Shown here piece after piece: positions 26,429-40,184 of a stretch of 64,000 bases of DNA. The position numbers and the translations under genes were made by a program. Numbering within the stretch: position 1 is the stretch's first letter; the number at the start of each line of letters is the position of its first letter. Under the pieces are notes generated by a model. That model was not told the DNA's origin. It made no database searches and saw only the letters and a list, made by a program, of their open reading frames with translations. The stretch is taken from assembly GCA_013399115.1 (NCBI GenBank), contig VXAA01001243.1:248255-312254 (forward strand), given 5' to 3'. The stretch is from Anseranas semipalmata (lineage: Eukaryota > Chordata > Aves > Anseriformes > Anseranatidae).

Positions 26429-27935
26429 TGAGTCTTACATATCACATTTCCAGTCAACAAATGGAGGAGTGCCAGTGACAACGTATTTCAAGTGTTTTTA
26501 ATTCTATATAAAAGATTCTCCATTAGCATAATGATTAGAAACAGCATGTAACCTTGAAAGGAACTTGTTTTTGCAGTCTTGAGAAAAAGTGTAATTTTTC
26601 CTCTAGAGTCAAAAGGAAGCTCTGCTTTTTTGTATCTTCTTCTATGGAAATGGCTTTCTAGCAGCTCACCACTGGAGTAACGTAGGAATTATACAAACCT
26701 AAAGATTATCTTGGGTACTAAGGCTTTGGAATCACTTTACCCAGCATTAAAATGAAAGGTATACAATGTCCAGGGAAAAAAAAAAATGAGTCTTAGAGGG
26801 CAAGACTGGTAGAGGGTTAAGGCAGTTTTAGAAGGCCAGCTGATTGATCTGAGTCTTGACCAAGTATTCAGAAGTGCCTGTATCAAATGAACCTGCTGTA
26901 TCTGTATTATTATCTTAGAAGAATTCATGCTGGGCTTTTCAAACTCAGGCTCAAACAGAAAACAGGGAATATTTACACTGCCCTAAAAAAAACTAATAAA
27001 ATAGAAATAAAATAGGAAATAATCTACACAGGGTTTTAAGGGGTAGTTAAATAAAACAAACATATAAAGTTACGATCACTGTAATCATTATCGTGCTCCT
27101 TCCTGTAGTACAATACAATAAGGAAAAAAATCTGTAAATATTAAAGAGTTCTCAATGATAATGTGGTTCTTAGCTAATAAATGTGTTTTATTATACTGTT
27201 TCTATCTGTCTAGTAATTATTTTTTCCCCTTAAAACTACAGTAACACTAACGTAATAAACCAATTAGACTTCCAGCATACAGTCTCCCACCACAATAAAA
27301 GCTGCTTGAACCTACTACTTTTCTGGGTAAGCTTGCATGTAAATATTTATAATGTTCTTTTACTTTTTTTTTCCCCCCTCATTTTATTACCTATAGCAAG
27401 CCTTCAGTATAATTGAGATAGCTGGTATACCTGAGACCTTTTTAGTATGTGGTTCATATCGGAAAAAAGTGTTCAGTTATTCAAAAACATTCCAAGATTT
27501 ATACCAAGCTCTAAACTTCAACAGGCTCAAGTGAATGTTTCTTCTAGTAATCTATTTAAACTCAAAACACTTCCCTTCCCCACTCCCTGAATCAAATGAG
27601 ACATTTACCTTCACCTAAAGTGGAAGAAAACTGTCTCCCATAGATAGGAACAAACTAAGTTCTTTGTGTTTTTACCTTATTAATTACTAGATTTGAAAAT
27701 ATTAGATCCTACAGTTCAGTGACCTGTCATCAGATCTTACTACATCTACTTTTCTGAAGAGTAGAATACACAGTATAAAAAAGGCTGAAGCACATAAATA
27801 TCCTTTCTAATATTGGCTTTGAACAAGATGTCTGAATGTTTTTCTACTCAGTTTAGACTCCGTTAACAGCAATACACTTTAATATAACAAACAAACAAGT
27901 TCAGTATTATGAATCAAACAGGTACCCGTTTATTT

Positions 27936-27967
<32 letters not shown>

Positions 27968-28066
27968 ANAAAGAAGGAAAGAAGGAAAGAAGGAAAGAAG
28001 GAAAGAAGGAAAGAAGGAAAGAAGGAAAGAAGGAAAGAAAGAAAGAAAGAAAGAAAGAAAGAAAAA
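27936..28066 (+). repeat. GAAA / GGAAAGAA compound microsatellite
   Basis: Starts as GAAA units, changes to GGAAAGAA octamers after a single N at 27969, and returns to GAAA units at the right end. All purine on the plus strand. Same class of repeat as the one at 14819, at an independent locus. Confidence 0.95.
27969..27969. other. Single N in microsatellite
   Basis: One undetermined base at the change from GAAA to GGAAAGAA units. It may be a contig join, so the repeat length is not reliable. Confidence 0.9.
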
Positions 28067-31000
28067 ATCATCCCATAGAATTCAAACCACTACTTCCAAG
28101 AAATGGACAGGACATTAGGTAATACATCACTGGCTATCAACAAGCAGCATTTAATTTAAAGCCACTAGGTGTCACCATATAAATATTCCTAAAGAGATTC
28201 ATCAGCCTGAAAAAGTAGTTGGCAGTAAACAAATAGACAAGATTATAGGCAGTTGACCATGTCCTTACAAAGCCATGGAAGAAAGCTCTAAACTAATCAG
28301 GCTCACCACTAAATATCAGAATTATTGAGAAATATTTTTCCACATGAGAAATGAGACTTGAATGTAACCTGTTAGTTGTTAATAAAATGCACTCGATATT
28401 CTAACTTACACAGACCTTTAGTAATTTGACTTCAAAATAAATGTTTTTCCAAGCAAAACCTTCTCATATCAGAAGGTGGCCTTGTTGTCAGGAGAAACTG
28501 TCCCACACAGACTCTTCACACTTGCATGTTCATCGAGCCATTTAGTCCCTGTACTGCAATTCCTCAGTAGAAATAAAGCTACTCTGTAGTAGCTTTCTGT
28601 TGTCACTGAGACCCTAACATGGCCCCACTGCCATGATGACACAGCCTACTGGGAACACAGAAATGAGGGGCGAATTTAAGTCATTTATCTTACTAATGAT
28701 CTGTGATTAAATACATTTATTAACTCAAAAGAACAGGATGTCCAAGGCAGGTAATACTGCTTTAACAGGCATACTGAAGTGATTGTGTTCTTCAGTCACT
28801 GTGGACGGGTACTTCCAAACCACAGTGATGCTTCTTCTTTGGCTGCAAGGGGGAGTTCATGTGTCTGACAGAGGAGTATGTGACCAAAACTGGCTAGTAC
28901 TCCTGACTCATCCCTAGCTCTTTCAACTATTGACAGTCTCCGGCGTGTCACTTCATGTAATTCACTTACAGCTCTTTGTTATGTAACTGTTCTAATTAGT
29001 AGTGACATTTCCTTGAATTTACACAATACTGTTAATCGGATATACCGTAAATATCTAATGAAAACCATAGACACTGCTCAGAAAATTCAGAAGGCAGCTG
29101 AAGAGTTTTACTAGCTATTTAACTATGATTAATGAAATATCTAACTGACACAGTAGCATGAGACTGATATAGATTTAATAGGCAAGCCTGCATAGAGTCA
29201 TAAAGACGGTACGCTGAAGTTAAAAGTGTTGAGTGTTTAGTTTATTTTAACCATTTTCTGCATAAGTGTCCAGACTGTGTGACTAATGATAGTGAAGAGA
29301 TTCTTAAGAAAAACAGGGTGGTCTATGATGAAGGACAGTATAAACATCTTCATTTTTTTCAAAGTATAGAGGATCTTTTAGGTATGGAACAGTGTGGCGA
29401 CTGCTGCAAAAAATAAATAAAACAGATCCAGAATAAAGTGTAGCTCATTGGTTGAATCAGCTCCCACATATGTTAAGGATGTAAACTAGGCTACCTCCCA
29501 AAGCTGAAGTGGTAGAGAAAGGGAGGTAGAGAAAGAGAGTATGACAGTATGTGCAGCTCTGACAGATGAAGAACAAGACCAGAAAATAGCTAACATCTCT
29601 GGCAGCTTGAAATGGAAATCAGACAGAAACTCCCACTGGCTTTTTTTTTTTTATTTTTACCCTGCATTTTGACTGCAGCTATCCATCAGTGTTATGCCAC
29701 TAAGTGGTCTATTGTATACGTGTATAGTACATTTAGAAGTATAAAGGAGGCGTATTTGGCCGTCTGTCTTCAGGAGATCTGGCTGTCCTGCTGTCCCCTG
29801 CCCAAGAACTGGACAAGAAGAGATACCTTACAAAAAGATGTAGTGTCAATAACACTGATATTACAGACCTGCAGAGAAACTTTTTTTAAAGAGAATTCTA
29901 ATTGCCAAGTAATAAATTAGCTTTTTCTTTCCTAAAAAATTGTCTTCTTGATTCCTCATCCTTAGACACAAGCAAACAAGCAAATTCTCTCTCTCCTTTT
30001 TTTTTTTTCCCCCACAGGAGAAAGGCTAATAGAAACTACAGAAGTATTTTCCTAATGCAGGCTCTTGACCTTCCTTTCTGCTTCTAAATTATAATGCTCT
30101 GTAACTGTTCTTCTGTAAATTTATTTACAGAAGTCTAAGTATCTGTTCTGGAAAAGTTTAGATACTGACAAATCAAGCCTACAAAACCACAGTGGTTCTG
30201 AAGAAGTTTTTTAAAAGATCTTCTGACCCAGGGACTTCTAATGGCAGCTGTTGGCATAGTGTAGTATAGATTTCAACGAACTATCACAGAGGGGTAGTTT
30301 TCCTCTCTTGCATCTTTCAGCATAGCACCAAAATGGATGATAGGATTTACAAGACTTTCCAGTTCTTTCAAGGTAAAAGCAGAGAGCTCATTTAACATCC
30401 ATCTTCAGAATGACAGCACCTGAAGAGCTATGAGCCTTGCAGAGTAATACTGGCACAAAAATAAACTGATTTAGGTGAAATCTGGTGACCACGGTAGGGA
30501 AAAAAAGTTTAAGATAGGGGCATAAAACAATCCTAGCTCTAAGAAAGATTATTGAGAGCGAAATATGCCAAAAGGACTTGCATTGTGACAGGACTGAATT
30601 ATTTCCACTAGGACAGGAACTCTGAAGGACATAAAAGTAGCAACACACTTTAATAAGACTAAAACATCCACTCAGAATTAATATTTTATCTTTAGACCTC
30701 TTTTTTAATTTTTTCCCCTTTCCCACTGTGAAGCACTCTCATAAACTCAGAGTTTATAGCTCTTTTGACAATAGATGAAGAGCCAACTAAGAGGTCATTC
30801 AAAGCTAAATTCTCCAATCTTCCCAATGCAGTTGCTGGATCCTCCTCCACGGATTACTCTATTTGTGCATTTCAGCACTCACAGGAACCGTGATTAATCC
30901 CTCTGTGATTCCCATCTGTCTTCCAGCTAAAAACGACAAGTCCTCGATAACACGACCTTTTATTCCTCCTCCCCCTTTCTTTTAAGGAGCAATACCTGAT

Positions 31001-31299
31001 CAATTAGCTCTAGCAACTGTAGCTTCATCCCCCAAGGAGCCTTCTAAACTGCTTCAGTTAACCAAGTTCACTTTCTCTCTCCTCCTCCCATCAGTGATTT
31101 CTGAGGAAATCTCCTGGTGCACAAGGGTCTATGGTGAGGTTAACGTTACCTTGGTACAGCAGGAGAGAGACACACAAGAACTCCGCTCTGGAAGGACCCA
31201 CGGCTGCCTAAGGAGTAAGATACCATATTTACATATTAACTTTTGATGCTTTGTTGTTATTCATAATAAAGATGCTTATTTTACAAAAAACATCACTCA
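28067..31299. other. AT-rich DNA, nothing recognised
   Basis: No supported gene or transposon. A T-run and C-run ending in CACAG at about 29999-30017 resembles a splice acceptor, but the following sequence opens no frame longer than about 22 codons, so I do not call an exon there. Confidence 0.6.
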
Positions 31300-32140
31300 C
31301 CACAGGCTCCCAAGGGCAGGCAGGCACGTGCCTGATACTGAGGCAGACCTGTGAGGGGGAAGGCCCAGCAGAACCGCGGGGCAGGGCTGATGGCTGTCCC
31401 TTGCAGGGCACAGGCCCAGGACAGGCCAAGAATTTAAACCACCGCCGGAGATCAAACAGGGCAGGACCTGATGCCCTCCGCATGATGTCTTCTGTCCCTA
31501 GTTTTTCATCTTTTGATTTAGGAATAGCGCTGCAATACTTCTCAGCTTTTATCTTTACACTCCTTACATACTGACTGGCAATCATCAGAAGCCCAGATTT
31601 AATCACTTAAACTGTTGGCAGCTTCTGACAGAATCGATCATCAGATTTTTATCAACTGGTGCACTTGGTCAGGGCAGGTAGTACAAGTAAAACATCACAA
31701 GAGGAGTCCCAGCCCAGCTCGGGCTCCTCAAGAGGAGAGGGCACGGCCCTGCCAGCCTGCGGGCACCCACCAGCCCGTCTGGCCCACTCTGACCTCTGAT
31801 GACTACTGCCAAGTACTACATGCAAAAGTCAAAGAATTGATCAGAGCAGCTGAAGTTAGTCATATTTTGCAGACATACCAGACAAAATGCTGACATCCCT
31901 GCTGTGCCAGCCATTGCATGTCTTATTTCAGTCAGTCAAACACAGGCTGCAGCATCTGTCCTTTCTTAGCGTGTAACCTGTACTCCAGGAAGATAAACTC
32001 ATGTAAAGAAACCTGGTTTAATGAGTATATTATAAATGCAGTGTAGAACGCAGCCACCAGGAGCCTAGCAGACCCGGAGGTCCCGATCCAGGTGGCTCCC
32101 TCCCCTCCTGCCCGCTGAGCACCTCAGTTTCCCCCACGCC
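31300..32140 (+). promoter_or_regulatory. GC-richer segment with TATA-like box upstream of exon candidate
   Basis: GC content and CpG frequency rise clearly above the AT-rich surroundings in patches at 31300-31470, 31690-31800 and 32040-32340. A TATAAATG motif lies at 32031-32038, which would place a transcription start near 32060, about 80 bases before the ATG at 32141. The arrangement fits a promoter and short 5' untranslated region on the plus strand. It is not a dense CpG island, and no initiator was identified with confidence, so the call rests on position and composition only. Confidence 0.35.
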
Positions 32141-32336
32141 ATGTCGCTGCTCAGCCGCCTGGCAGGGAGGCAGGGGCACAAAGACCGAGGATGCGGTCTC
32201 TTCTGCCACGGGGGGAGGGCTGCTGCTGCCACCTCCAGCTCCTCCAGAGAGCCCAGCCAGGAGGAGGAGATAGATGACAGCAGCTTGGATGAAGTACAGT
32301 CTGAGCAGGGCAGTGATGATATGAGTGCTCTATCAG
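32141..32336 (+). CDS. Candidate first coding exon, unknown protein
   Basis: ATG at 32141 has G at -3 (CACGCCATG). The frame stays open for 65 codons plus one base up to a strong donor, CAG|GTGGGT, at 32336/32337, giving a phase-1 exon. The peptide starts MSLLSRLAGRQGHKDRG, passes through an alanine- and serine-rich stretch (AAAATSSSS) and ends in an acidic segment, EEEIDDSSLDEVQSEQ, then GSDDMSALS. This looks like the disordered amino end of a regulatory or scaffold protein, but I do not recognise the gene. If unspliced, the frame runs 11 codons further to a TAG ending at 32371. No matching next exon was identified. Chance remains a real alternative. Confidence 0.35.
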
Positions 32337-32372
32337 GTGGGTCTGACAGGGATATTTTTAGCTACAATTAGT

Positions 32373-35300
32373 TTGTAAGTTACCTCTTCACTCCAGAACT
32401 TCACAAGCTGGAGCAGTTCTGTTTCTTAAATCCTAAGAAGCTTCACAGTGAGAAAGGCATATCTTTAGTTATGTAATTTTTAATTGATATCAGCAGCTGC
32501 AGTTTCCCCCAAACATACAGATACATCTTGCATTGGTAATTACAGTTCCTTAGTATGGTGACATACTCCTTTAACAAAAGCTACTGTTCAAGGTGATTTA
32601 AGGGTTACTGCTGATTTACAAGGGATTAATGGACATGTGAAGTGTCCTACTCGAACTGTGCAATAGGTGCCCTTTTGCTTCCGAGCAGTGAGAACTCTCT
32701 TCTTTCCTGACCGGTCGTACCCACCACCGAGACACCCCCAGACCTGCCAGTCTCCTCAGCTGTGCCACGGCAGCAGGGACAAAAGACACGCTTGACATAA
32801 AAACCCCTAGTACCTAAGTAGCTGTGGGCAGCAGCCAGGTGTCTCATGGGAGGAATTTGACTGAACGCTCCCACCAATAATCAGATGTAGTGCTGACCTT
32901 TAGGAGCAGTGCAAGCCATATCCCTTTCCTTATTTATTTGTCCACAGGGAGCAAGAAGAGAGCTGTTTGCTTTAGGCAACTGTTCTTTTCTTTCTGACAG
33001 ATGTAAATGTCAAAGGATGTCTGGGTAGCTTTGGATACCATTTAATGTCACCATTATTTTGGTGACTAACAAAAGCTGCCCGTGCATCTATAAACATCAT
33101 GCAGCAGCCCTCTAGAGGGTAATAGGAATGGCAAGCCAATTGTGTGAAAATGTCTTCCCACTGACAATTTTTATCAGTAGGGCCTGCTGTTTAAAACAAT
33201 ACAAAACAAAAGAAGACAAAAACTTGCCCGATGCTGCTGGCAAAGTAGCACTCGCCGTAGGATTCCACTAGTTCGAAAACTATCTGGGAGGAATTCTGAA
33301 ACCAAGTGATTTGATCCACCAACAGCCTAACCAAGGTGAACACACAAGACCTGCCCTGAGCCGTCAAAACTGGCTTTTTCCTTTAGGAGGTCTGTTCAGG
33401 AGACATGTGTGAGGCTAATAAATCTGCCTCTTGCTGGGATGCTGTGTGGTGGCTGTAGTTCTTCCTCTTGCACACTTTATAAAATCCGTGCACTTTTGTA
33501 TCGTGAAGCCTCAAACGAACAGCTCAAGCTCTTTTGACCAAATGCTTGATAACTATAACCTTTTTCCTTACTAGGGTTGCAAGCAAACTGTCTATCATAA
33601 GAAGCTAGTTAAGAATGTATAATTACAGCTGCCTGCCATAGGCCACATTGCCAGTGTCAGACATGATGGACTTATTTTAAACTTGCATTTTATTATTATA
33701 ATTATTATTTTACAAAACTGAAGAGTGAAATATATTTGAGATATCTTTCTTGACCCTTGTCTTGAGGTAGCCAAGACAGACTATTCCTGCCACTTCAAAC
33801 TTTTTACTCATTTTACTTCTGCTGTCATTTAAGAAGCCAACTTAGATTTTTAACCTCAAAACACACCTCTAAGTATAACATGATTGTAGTAGTATGAATC
33901 TCTTCCATGTCAGTTGCTACCTTTTGGGTTGCATCTGTCTCTCTCTCCTGTTTCACATGAATTTTAAGATCTCAATACACTGTTCATATTTTACATTCAC
34001 AGTTTTTATACTACACAAAATGTGAGGACTTTATAAATGTAATGATCAATTATCTATACAACTACTCGGAGAAGAAGAAGGTATTTTCTAAAGGAAACTC
34101 AAAACAATAGGAAATTAATAGCAAAGAAATAAATGAAAAAGTCTTCGTGATTTCACCTCAGAAAATAAAGCTACCACTGAATTTTTAAAGCTCAGTTTTA
34201 AACCTGACATAACAAGATGAGCAAGCAGCCCATAATCAATAAAATAAAGGGAGACAAGGAACTGAGAGATCCTTTCCCTCTGAGTACTTACCAGAAAGGA
34301 CAAATACTTCAATTTCAAAGCAGAAAGCTTACTTACTTTCAGCATTGCAGGTTTACAGACAACAACAAAGCTATCTGGTAAAACGTGCTTCTGCAAAACT
34401 CCAGATTCACAGCAGTATGACAAGATACTCAAATCCAAAAATTACTATTTTTGCTTTTTTAAGAAACAGTCACTCTTGCAGCCTATCTGGAGACTTAAGA
34501 AACAGTTATCGGGTAAATCGAAAGCGTATGCAATCTCAGTTGCCTTCTTCTAATAGTATTTCCAAGGAAATAAAGGGGAAAAAAAAGCACATAATAATTG
34601 CCAATAAAAGGTCACTATTAACATACAGTGACCATAACAAAGAACCTGCAATAATATAGTATGGAAGACACATACTGTAACATTGCTGTCATAATTAGAG
34701 ATGACAGAAGAGATGAATGTGTTCTTCCCACGAACATTAGTTTAAATCTGAAAGCAAATTTCATGTCACATTTGTAACATTTTTATATTTGTCTTCCATG
34801 AAACGTCAAGCTTAGCTGGCTGAAAGAGTGAATGTAAACCTACTTAAATATACTTAAATATTTGATAAAAGCAAAATTCACTACATAGTATGTTAGTACT
34901 ACTATATTGGGTGACTGTACACATCCACAGAAAACAAACAGTGCCTCTTAATTTAAAAAACAATTCTCATAGAAACGTCCACAAAAAAACCAACTTCGTG
35001 CCAGAAGTAAATGAAGCCTTCTGATGATTATGAACTGCTGTTTTTATGGTTCCAAATGTTTCTGTTGAACAAGAGGTTAATCAACAGAACATGGAGCCAC
35101 ACTGAGATGTTTTTGCTTGAGACAGCCCCATACACACACCATGCAAGGCCTTCGGTCCTTCTCTTCTGGGCAATATGCTATGGGGCTGTTACATCCTTCC
35201 TCCCTTTCCTATTTGTTTCCTTCCAGCTGACAACGTGTATCATGCCCAGCTACTGCTCGCCACTATCAGAACTCAGGCTTACTCATCTTCATTTGGTGCT

Positions 35301-38300
35301 CCTCTCGTCTCCTCTTTGTTACGGTTTTGGTTTTATACCAACTACTTATAAGCCAAACCAAACTAAATATTCACATGAGCCAGAGATTATCCACTACAAT
35401 TAATTTTCCATCAGGAAATGTAGGTTTTAAGAAATCGAATATTGGGATTTCTTCCAAGGTAAAATTTCTACTTTTCATCTATTTTTACCTAAGACAGAAA
35501 AAGACAAAAACAGTCAGCTTTGCCAAACATCTGCAAGAACACAGTTCATTTGCTTGTATATTATTTCTCCATCCTGTCTTCTGTTCCAGTAATTTGTGTC
35601 TCAGGACTTTTCATCTCCATTTGCAAAGAATCCAGTGCAATAGCAGCCTCAAACCCACATGGAATCTCTTGGAGTTAATGTAGTATGTTTATTCATAATC
35701 AAAGAAACACTTTTGAAGCAAGCACAGAACAAATGATGTTTCAGCTCTGATTATCTGCCATGAAGTATTCACAGGGCACTTTAAAAGGGGAAATATTTCC
35801 TAATTAAAATTAAGAAAAGAGGTTTGCGCTTTCACTCCAGGCAATTAAATGTAACATTTGCATGCATACAATTCCATGGGAAACAAAACCCAGGAAGTGG
35901 CTGTTTGAGTGTCTATTAATTAAAAAATCCAACACTTCACTGGTTGTACTAGCTGGCCTTTTATACAATCTCTGTAGGTTAATAATTGAATTAAAGTGTG
36001 CACAAAATGATACCAGTGAAGGGGTGCTTAAAAAGTACCGATCTCTGTTTATAGCAATCATCTGATTATTTTTATTTCCATTAATAAAGATGTATAATTA
36101 AAAGGGGTATATGATTACAGAATCAAAAATGTCAAATAACATAACTGCCAAGTACCCATCACATACACACAGTGATGGTATGAGTTGCTAGCCAGCTCTG
36201 TGCTTTTTTGTGTGTGTGACTGCTAGCCTGAAAAATGAACCCAAGTCAGAAACCATTATAAATACATTAAAAAGCATTTACTTCAGGAAAATTTCTGCTG
36301 TAAAAGAAAATGGAAAATTGTTGAGGAAAATACTGTCATCTGCTACTCAACGTGCAGTTATCTTTAGATGAAAAGCAAGTTCAACTAAACCCAGTGAAAC
36401 AACAGAGTGCAGAGCCAACAGTCCATTAGTGTAGCTAGATCAATATAAAGGAAAAGAAACATGGGATTCATTTCACTCCAGCACTCTTGAAGATGACCTG
36501 CTCAAGATTTATCAGTTTTATATAGGAGGATTTGCCCTCCTCCTCCTCTTTATTTTCTCCAAAATTGTACAAAGTGAAATACAGCAAAAAGTCTAGGGGG
36601 AAAAAAAAGTACAGTCTGAAGACACTAGGACATTCTTGCTTCTGTTTGCTGTCAATAAATAAAACTAATCAAGGACAGATTTGTAAGGATATGGTTTTTG
36701 GAATGTGTATTTTCACCCTGTGACAAAGCTTTATGCTTTTTGAAAACCTGCACTGTTCCTCCACTATGCTGCGAATTATGAACAGGATGTTTTCTAAAGG
36801 TTCACTTACCGCTTAAACTTAGTAGGAGGCATTCATTTTACCCTGATACTGTAGAATTAACCACACAGCCTTTGGCACAGAAAAAAATAAAAAATAAAAA
36901 TAAAAAAAAGAATCTGGCCCACTGGGTGAAATGAAAAAGGGACGAATTGAAGTAGAAGGTACAAAGGAGAAGTGTGAAGAGAAAAATAGCAGGCAGAAAA
37001 GAGAACTAGAATGAGAAAGTTGTTATGGAAAGAGGTCAGTGCAGTGAAATGAACTGAATGGAAGATAAATGGAATGGCTAGCAACAGCTAGAAAAAAATA
37101 AAAACAGGAGGTGGTTGGTTGATTGAGGTGTGGAGTTGGTCAGGATTTTTTTTTTAATCTACTGAAATTTCAGTGATTCAATAGACTCCCCACCTGTGTC
37201 AGAGAATGAGAACTTAGATAGGTAAGTAGGAGAATGAAACTTAGGGACTTCAAACCTATCACAAAGAACTCCAGAGATTTTTGTGTGAGCATAGTCTTTG
37301 AACTCTAACTTATGTTTGGGGATGAATACTCCAGGAAAACAGCTAGCTATTGGCAGCAAGCAAAAAGCATCAGCAGCTCTGGCGCTTTTAGACATATGAT
37401 ATTGTTTTTACTTCTGACCAAATCCTGTTTTAGATTCCGCTGTAGACACCGTCTTCAGTTCCCTTTCATTGATTTTTCTTCCTTAGCTAAAAAAAGCAAG
37501 TCCTAACAAGACCAAAACCGAGGCAACAGGTTGGATTTCTTCAAAAACTTCTGCTGTTACAGCTTCAAGAAGCCATATTCCGATCCAGTTGTAAGTATAT
37601 CCAGAGTAGTATAGCATTCTTGTGTTTAAAAAAGCATTTGAGACCAAAATTAGACTTTTACAAAGGATGCTAATGTTAAGCAGAGTTCCTTTAGTAAAAG
37701 AAATACACATAATTTCACAAAATTTGCTGGCTTTTTAAGCAAGCACAGTTAACAGAACTTCTTTTTGTAGTAATTGTAATAAAAGGTAAATACTATGTAT
37801 TTGTCAACACAGTAAATGTTAAGGAGCTCTCTACACAGCACTGTTGAACAGCACTCTTAGTACTCTTCAGTTTCCCTTCAACATTACAGCTGAATAATAG
37901 CAAATTGGTGTAGAACATCTAAAAAAATCAAACTTGATTCTTTTTTTTATATTAGGTCATACATTGTATTAGGTCAGATTTCCAATGTAAGGTGAAAAAC
38001 TATAAGTTCTCAGAAGTATTGTAATAGATTTGCGGTGTAAATGTTCTTTAAATATTTCACTAACAGGCTATGGATAAGCTGCAGATACATGCTGCAAAAT
38101 AAAATGTATGAATACATAAAATCTCTGGTAGTCTTGAAAGATTATGAAATGTCAGAATAATTCTTCAAAGGTGGGTGTTGTGTTTTTTTTTGAAACTAAA
38201 TCAAAGCACTAACTGTCTCTGTGTGATTACAAGAAGATGAAAAACACATTTGAAAGGACTGCCTTTCAAGTTACTGTAACCAGACAGTGAGCAAAACCAT

Positions 38301-40184
38301 TCTGAAATAGGCTTTCAGGGACGATACAGCCCATCAATATTTCTGTCTCAGAAATTAAAACTAAATATGACATCTCTAAGCTCATTTAGAATTGGTTTGG
38401 ATGTTACCATCATCATATTAATGGACATAAATACCATTGCTGTCCTTATGCTACAGAAACAGGAAGCGACAGAGGACATTTGGTGTTCATCACCTATACT
38501 CACGTCTGATGGCTGCACACACATTCCCCAGTTATCCATGTTGACAGAGTATCAGGGAAAATGCATTCTCCATTTCTGGGAGAAAAATACTGTGTATGTT
38601 GACTACTGAGCCTATACAAATAGTACGATACTCCAGTTATACATGCATGTACGCACGGGTACTTGCACACATACATTTCTACAAGAGCGTGTACAAAACC
38701 CAGGCTTGCTTACTTCTCTTTTTCTTTTTTTTTTTTTTTTTTTTTTTTACTGGCATTTTACTAGCACCCTGCCTTCTCATGTAAAAGAAAAAAACTGCTT
38801 TTCTTGAGCTGTATACCACTTAAAAAATTCTGTATCATCTGAAGACTGCATCATTACCCTTCTTTATGGTTTCCTTGTCCAGTTGGTGTGAGGAGAATAA
38901 CAATTACATGTGGGAACTCTTTTTTGTGTGTGTAACTATTATTGTCTTTTATGCTTCAAGTTCTTTTCTGACAATTTCTCAAGTTGCTAAGTTCTGTTTG
39001 TTATTTCTTCTTTTTCTTGACATCATTCCCCCATGAGCAAAACTTAGCAAGGTGCTCCAGTTTTTGTGTATGTGTTGTTTTTTTTTTCCTAGTTAGGTCT
39101 GGGACACCCGCAATTCTAAGGAGCACCCACCCTACCTGCAGAATTCTGAAAGGAATTTTAAGGAGTTGTTTAAAAAAAAAAAAAAGGAGGCTATTTATAG
39201 CATCAAACAGGGAGCACATTAATTGTATTCAATCAACGGAGCAAGGATAAATACACTATCAGGCTTATGGTACCCTAAATGGAGCAAAGATTTCAGTCGA
39301 TTTAGACTAACAGAGCTCAGAAATTTTACTAATTAACATCTACAGGGACAGCAAACTGCAGCTGAAAAAGAGACACTTGCCTTTCCAAGTTAATGGGAAA
39401 AAAAGATTTCAACATGTTTCTAGGCATCATTAAAAAGCACATGACATCTTGCTAGGCCTGCAACAAAATAATCATCAACAACAATATATTGGAAATATTC
39501 CTCTCTGATTTCTGGGTTCAGCATTTTTAAGGCATCAAACGGCACAAAATTGAAGGTAGTGATGTGAAAGAAGCTGCACATTAGTATTTAATTACATTAA
39601 ATTGATCAGAAAAAAAAGTAGCCTCTTGATTGGGAACATATTAAGTTCTGTCAGTACAGTATATGAGCTAGTTTGCCTGTGAATCTAAGTTGTTAGAACA
39701 CGAGAAGGAACACGATATGAAAACCAACGCAAAGTTGGAAGTATGTGAGCCAACAACTACTCGGCTATTTCCCTCATTTGTTCAATTTGGCAAAGAAAGA
39801 CAATTCTCAGGTCTTTTAGAAGAAAAAAAAATATCCATTCGCAGCCAGGAGAAATAAAGTAATCCTTGCTACCATGAGTATGAACTGGAGCTACTGACTA
39901 TTTTCCATTCCTTCCATCTGCTCATGAAAATTGTCTCTGAAAAAACCTTCTCACTAAAATAGATACCTATGCTGCGATTTCAACATATGCACAAATAATT
40001 TCATAAAACACGCAACTTCATGTAAAAACTACATAGTTGTTTACGCAAATTGGTGTTTTTTACACAGAAAGAGAATTTCACAGATTCAATCAGAAATGAT
40101 GCGTTGTTCAATATTTAAAATACAGCACTTCAGCTAAAAGCATGTACACGTCTGTTCTCAGACATGTGGCACACTTCAACAAAC
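32373..40184. other. AT-rich DNA, no supported gene
   Basis: No further exon of the candidate gene could be picked out. A TTCTTTCTGACAG acceptor at 33000 would continue the phase-1 frame for 21 codons before a TGA, too weak to call. The 130-codon plus frame at 35011-35403 is hydrophobic, has no recognisable domain and is of near-chance length. Simple repeats: an A/AAAAAT tract at 36881-36909 and a T-run at 38725-38748. Confidence 0.55.
38725..38748. repeat. T-run, 24 bases
   Basis: Twenty-four T in a row, preceded by a CT-rich stretch. It could be the poly(A) end of a minus-strand retrocopy, but nothing recognisable lies to the right. Confidence 0.9.

Larger units (their letters stand above)
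20534..27935. other. AT-rich DNA, no supported gene
   Basis: Apart from the minus-strand frame at 23026-23385 (separate entry) and an AAAAG repeat at 26388-26428, nothing could be recognised. Short open frames are at chance length. An A-run at 21358-21370 and a C-run near 23563-23569 are the only other low-complexity tracts that stand out. Confidence 0.6.

Noticed and set aside
30015..30086. Acceptor-like T-run, C-run and CAG at 30017
   Set aside because: Reading frames after it close within 4 to 22 codons and no donor fits well.
33001..33066. Possible second exon after TTCTTTCTGACAG, in phase with the exon candidate at 32141
   Set aside because: The frame stops after 21 codons and the translation shows nothing to support it. 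The acceptor-like motif alone is not enough.
35011..35403. 130-codon plus-strand open frame, hydrophobic
   Set aside because: Near-chance length, no domain recognised, pyrimidine-rich DNA gives leucine- and phenylalanine-rich translation automatically.
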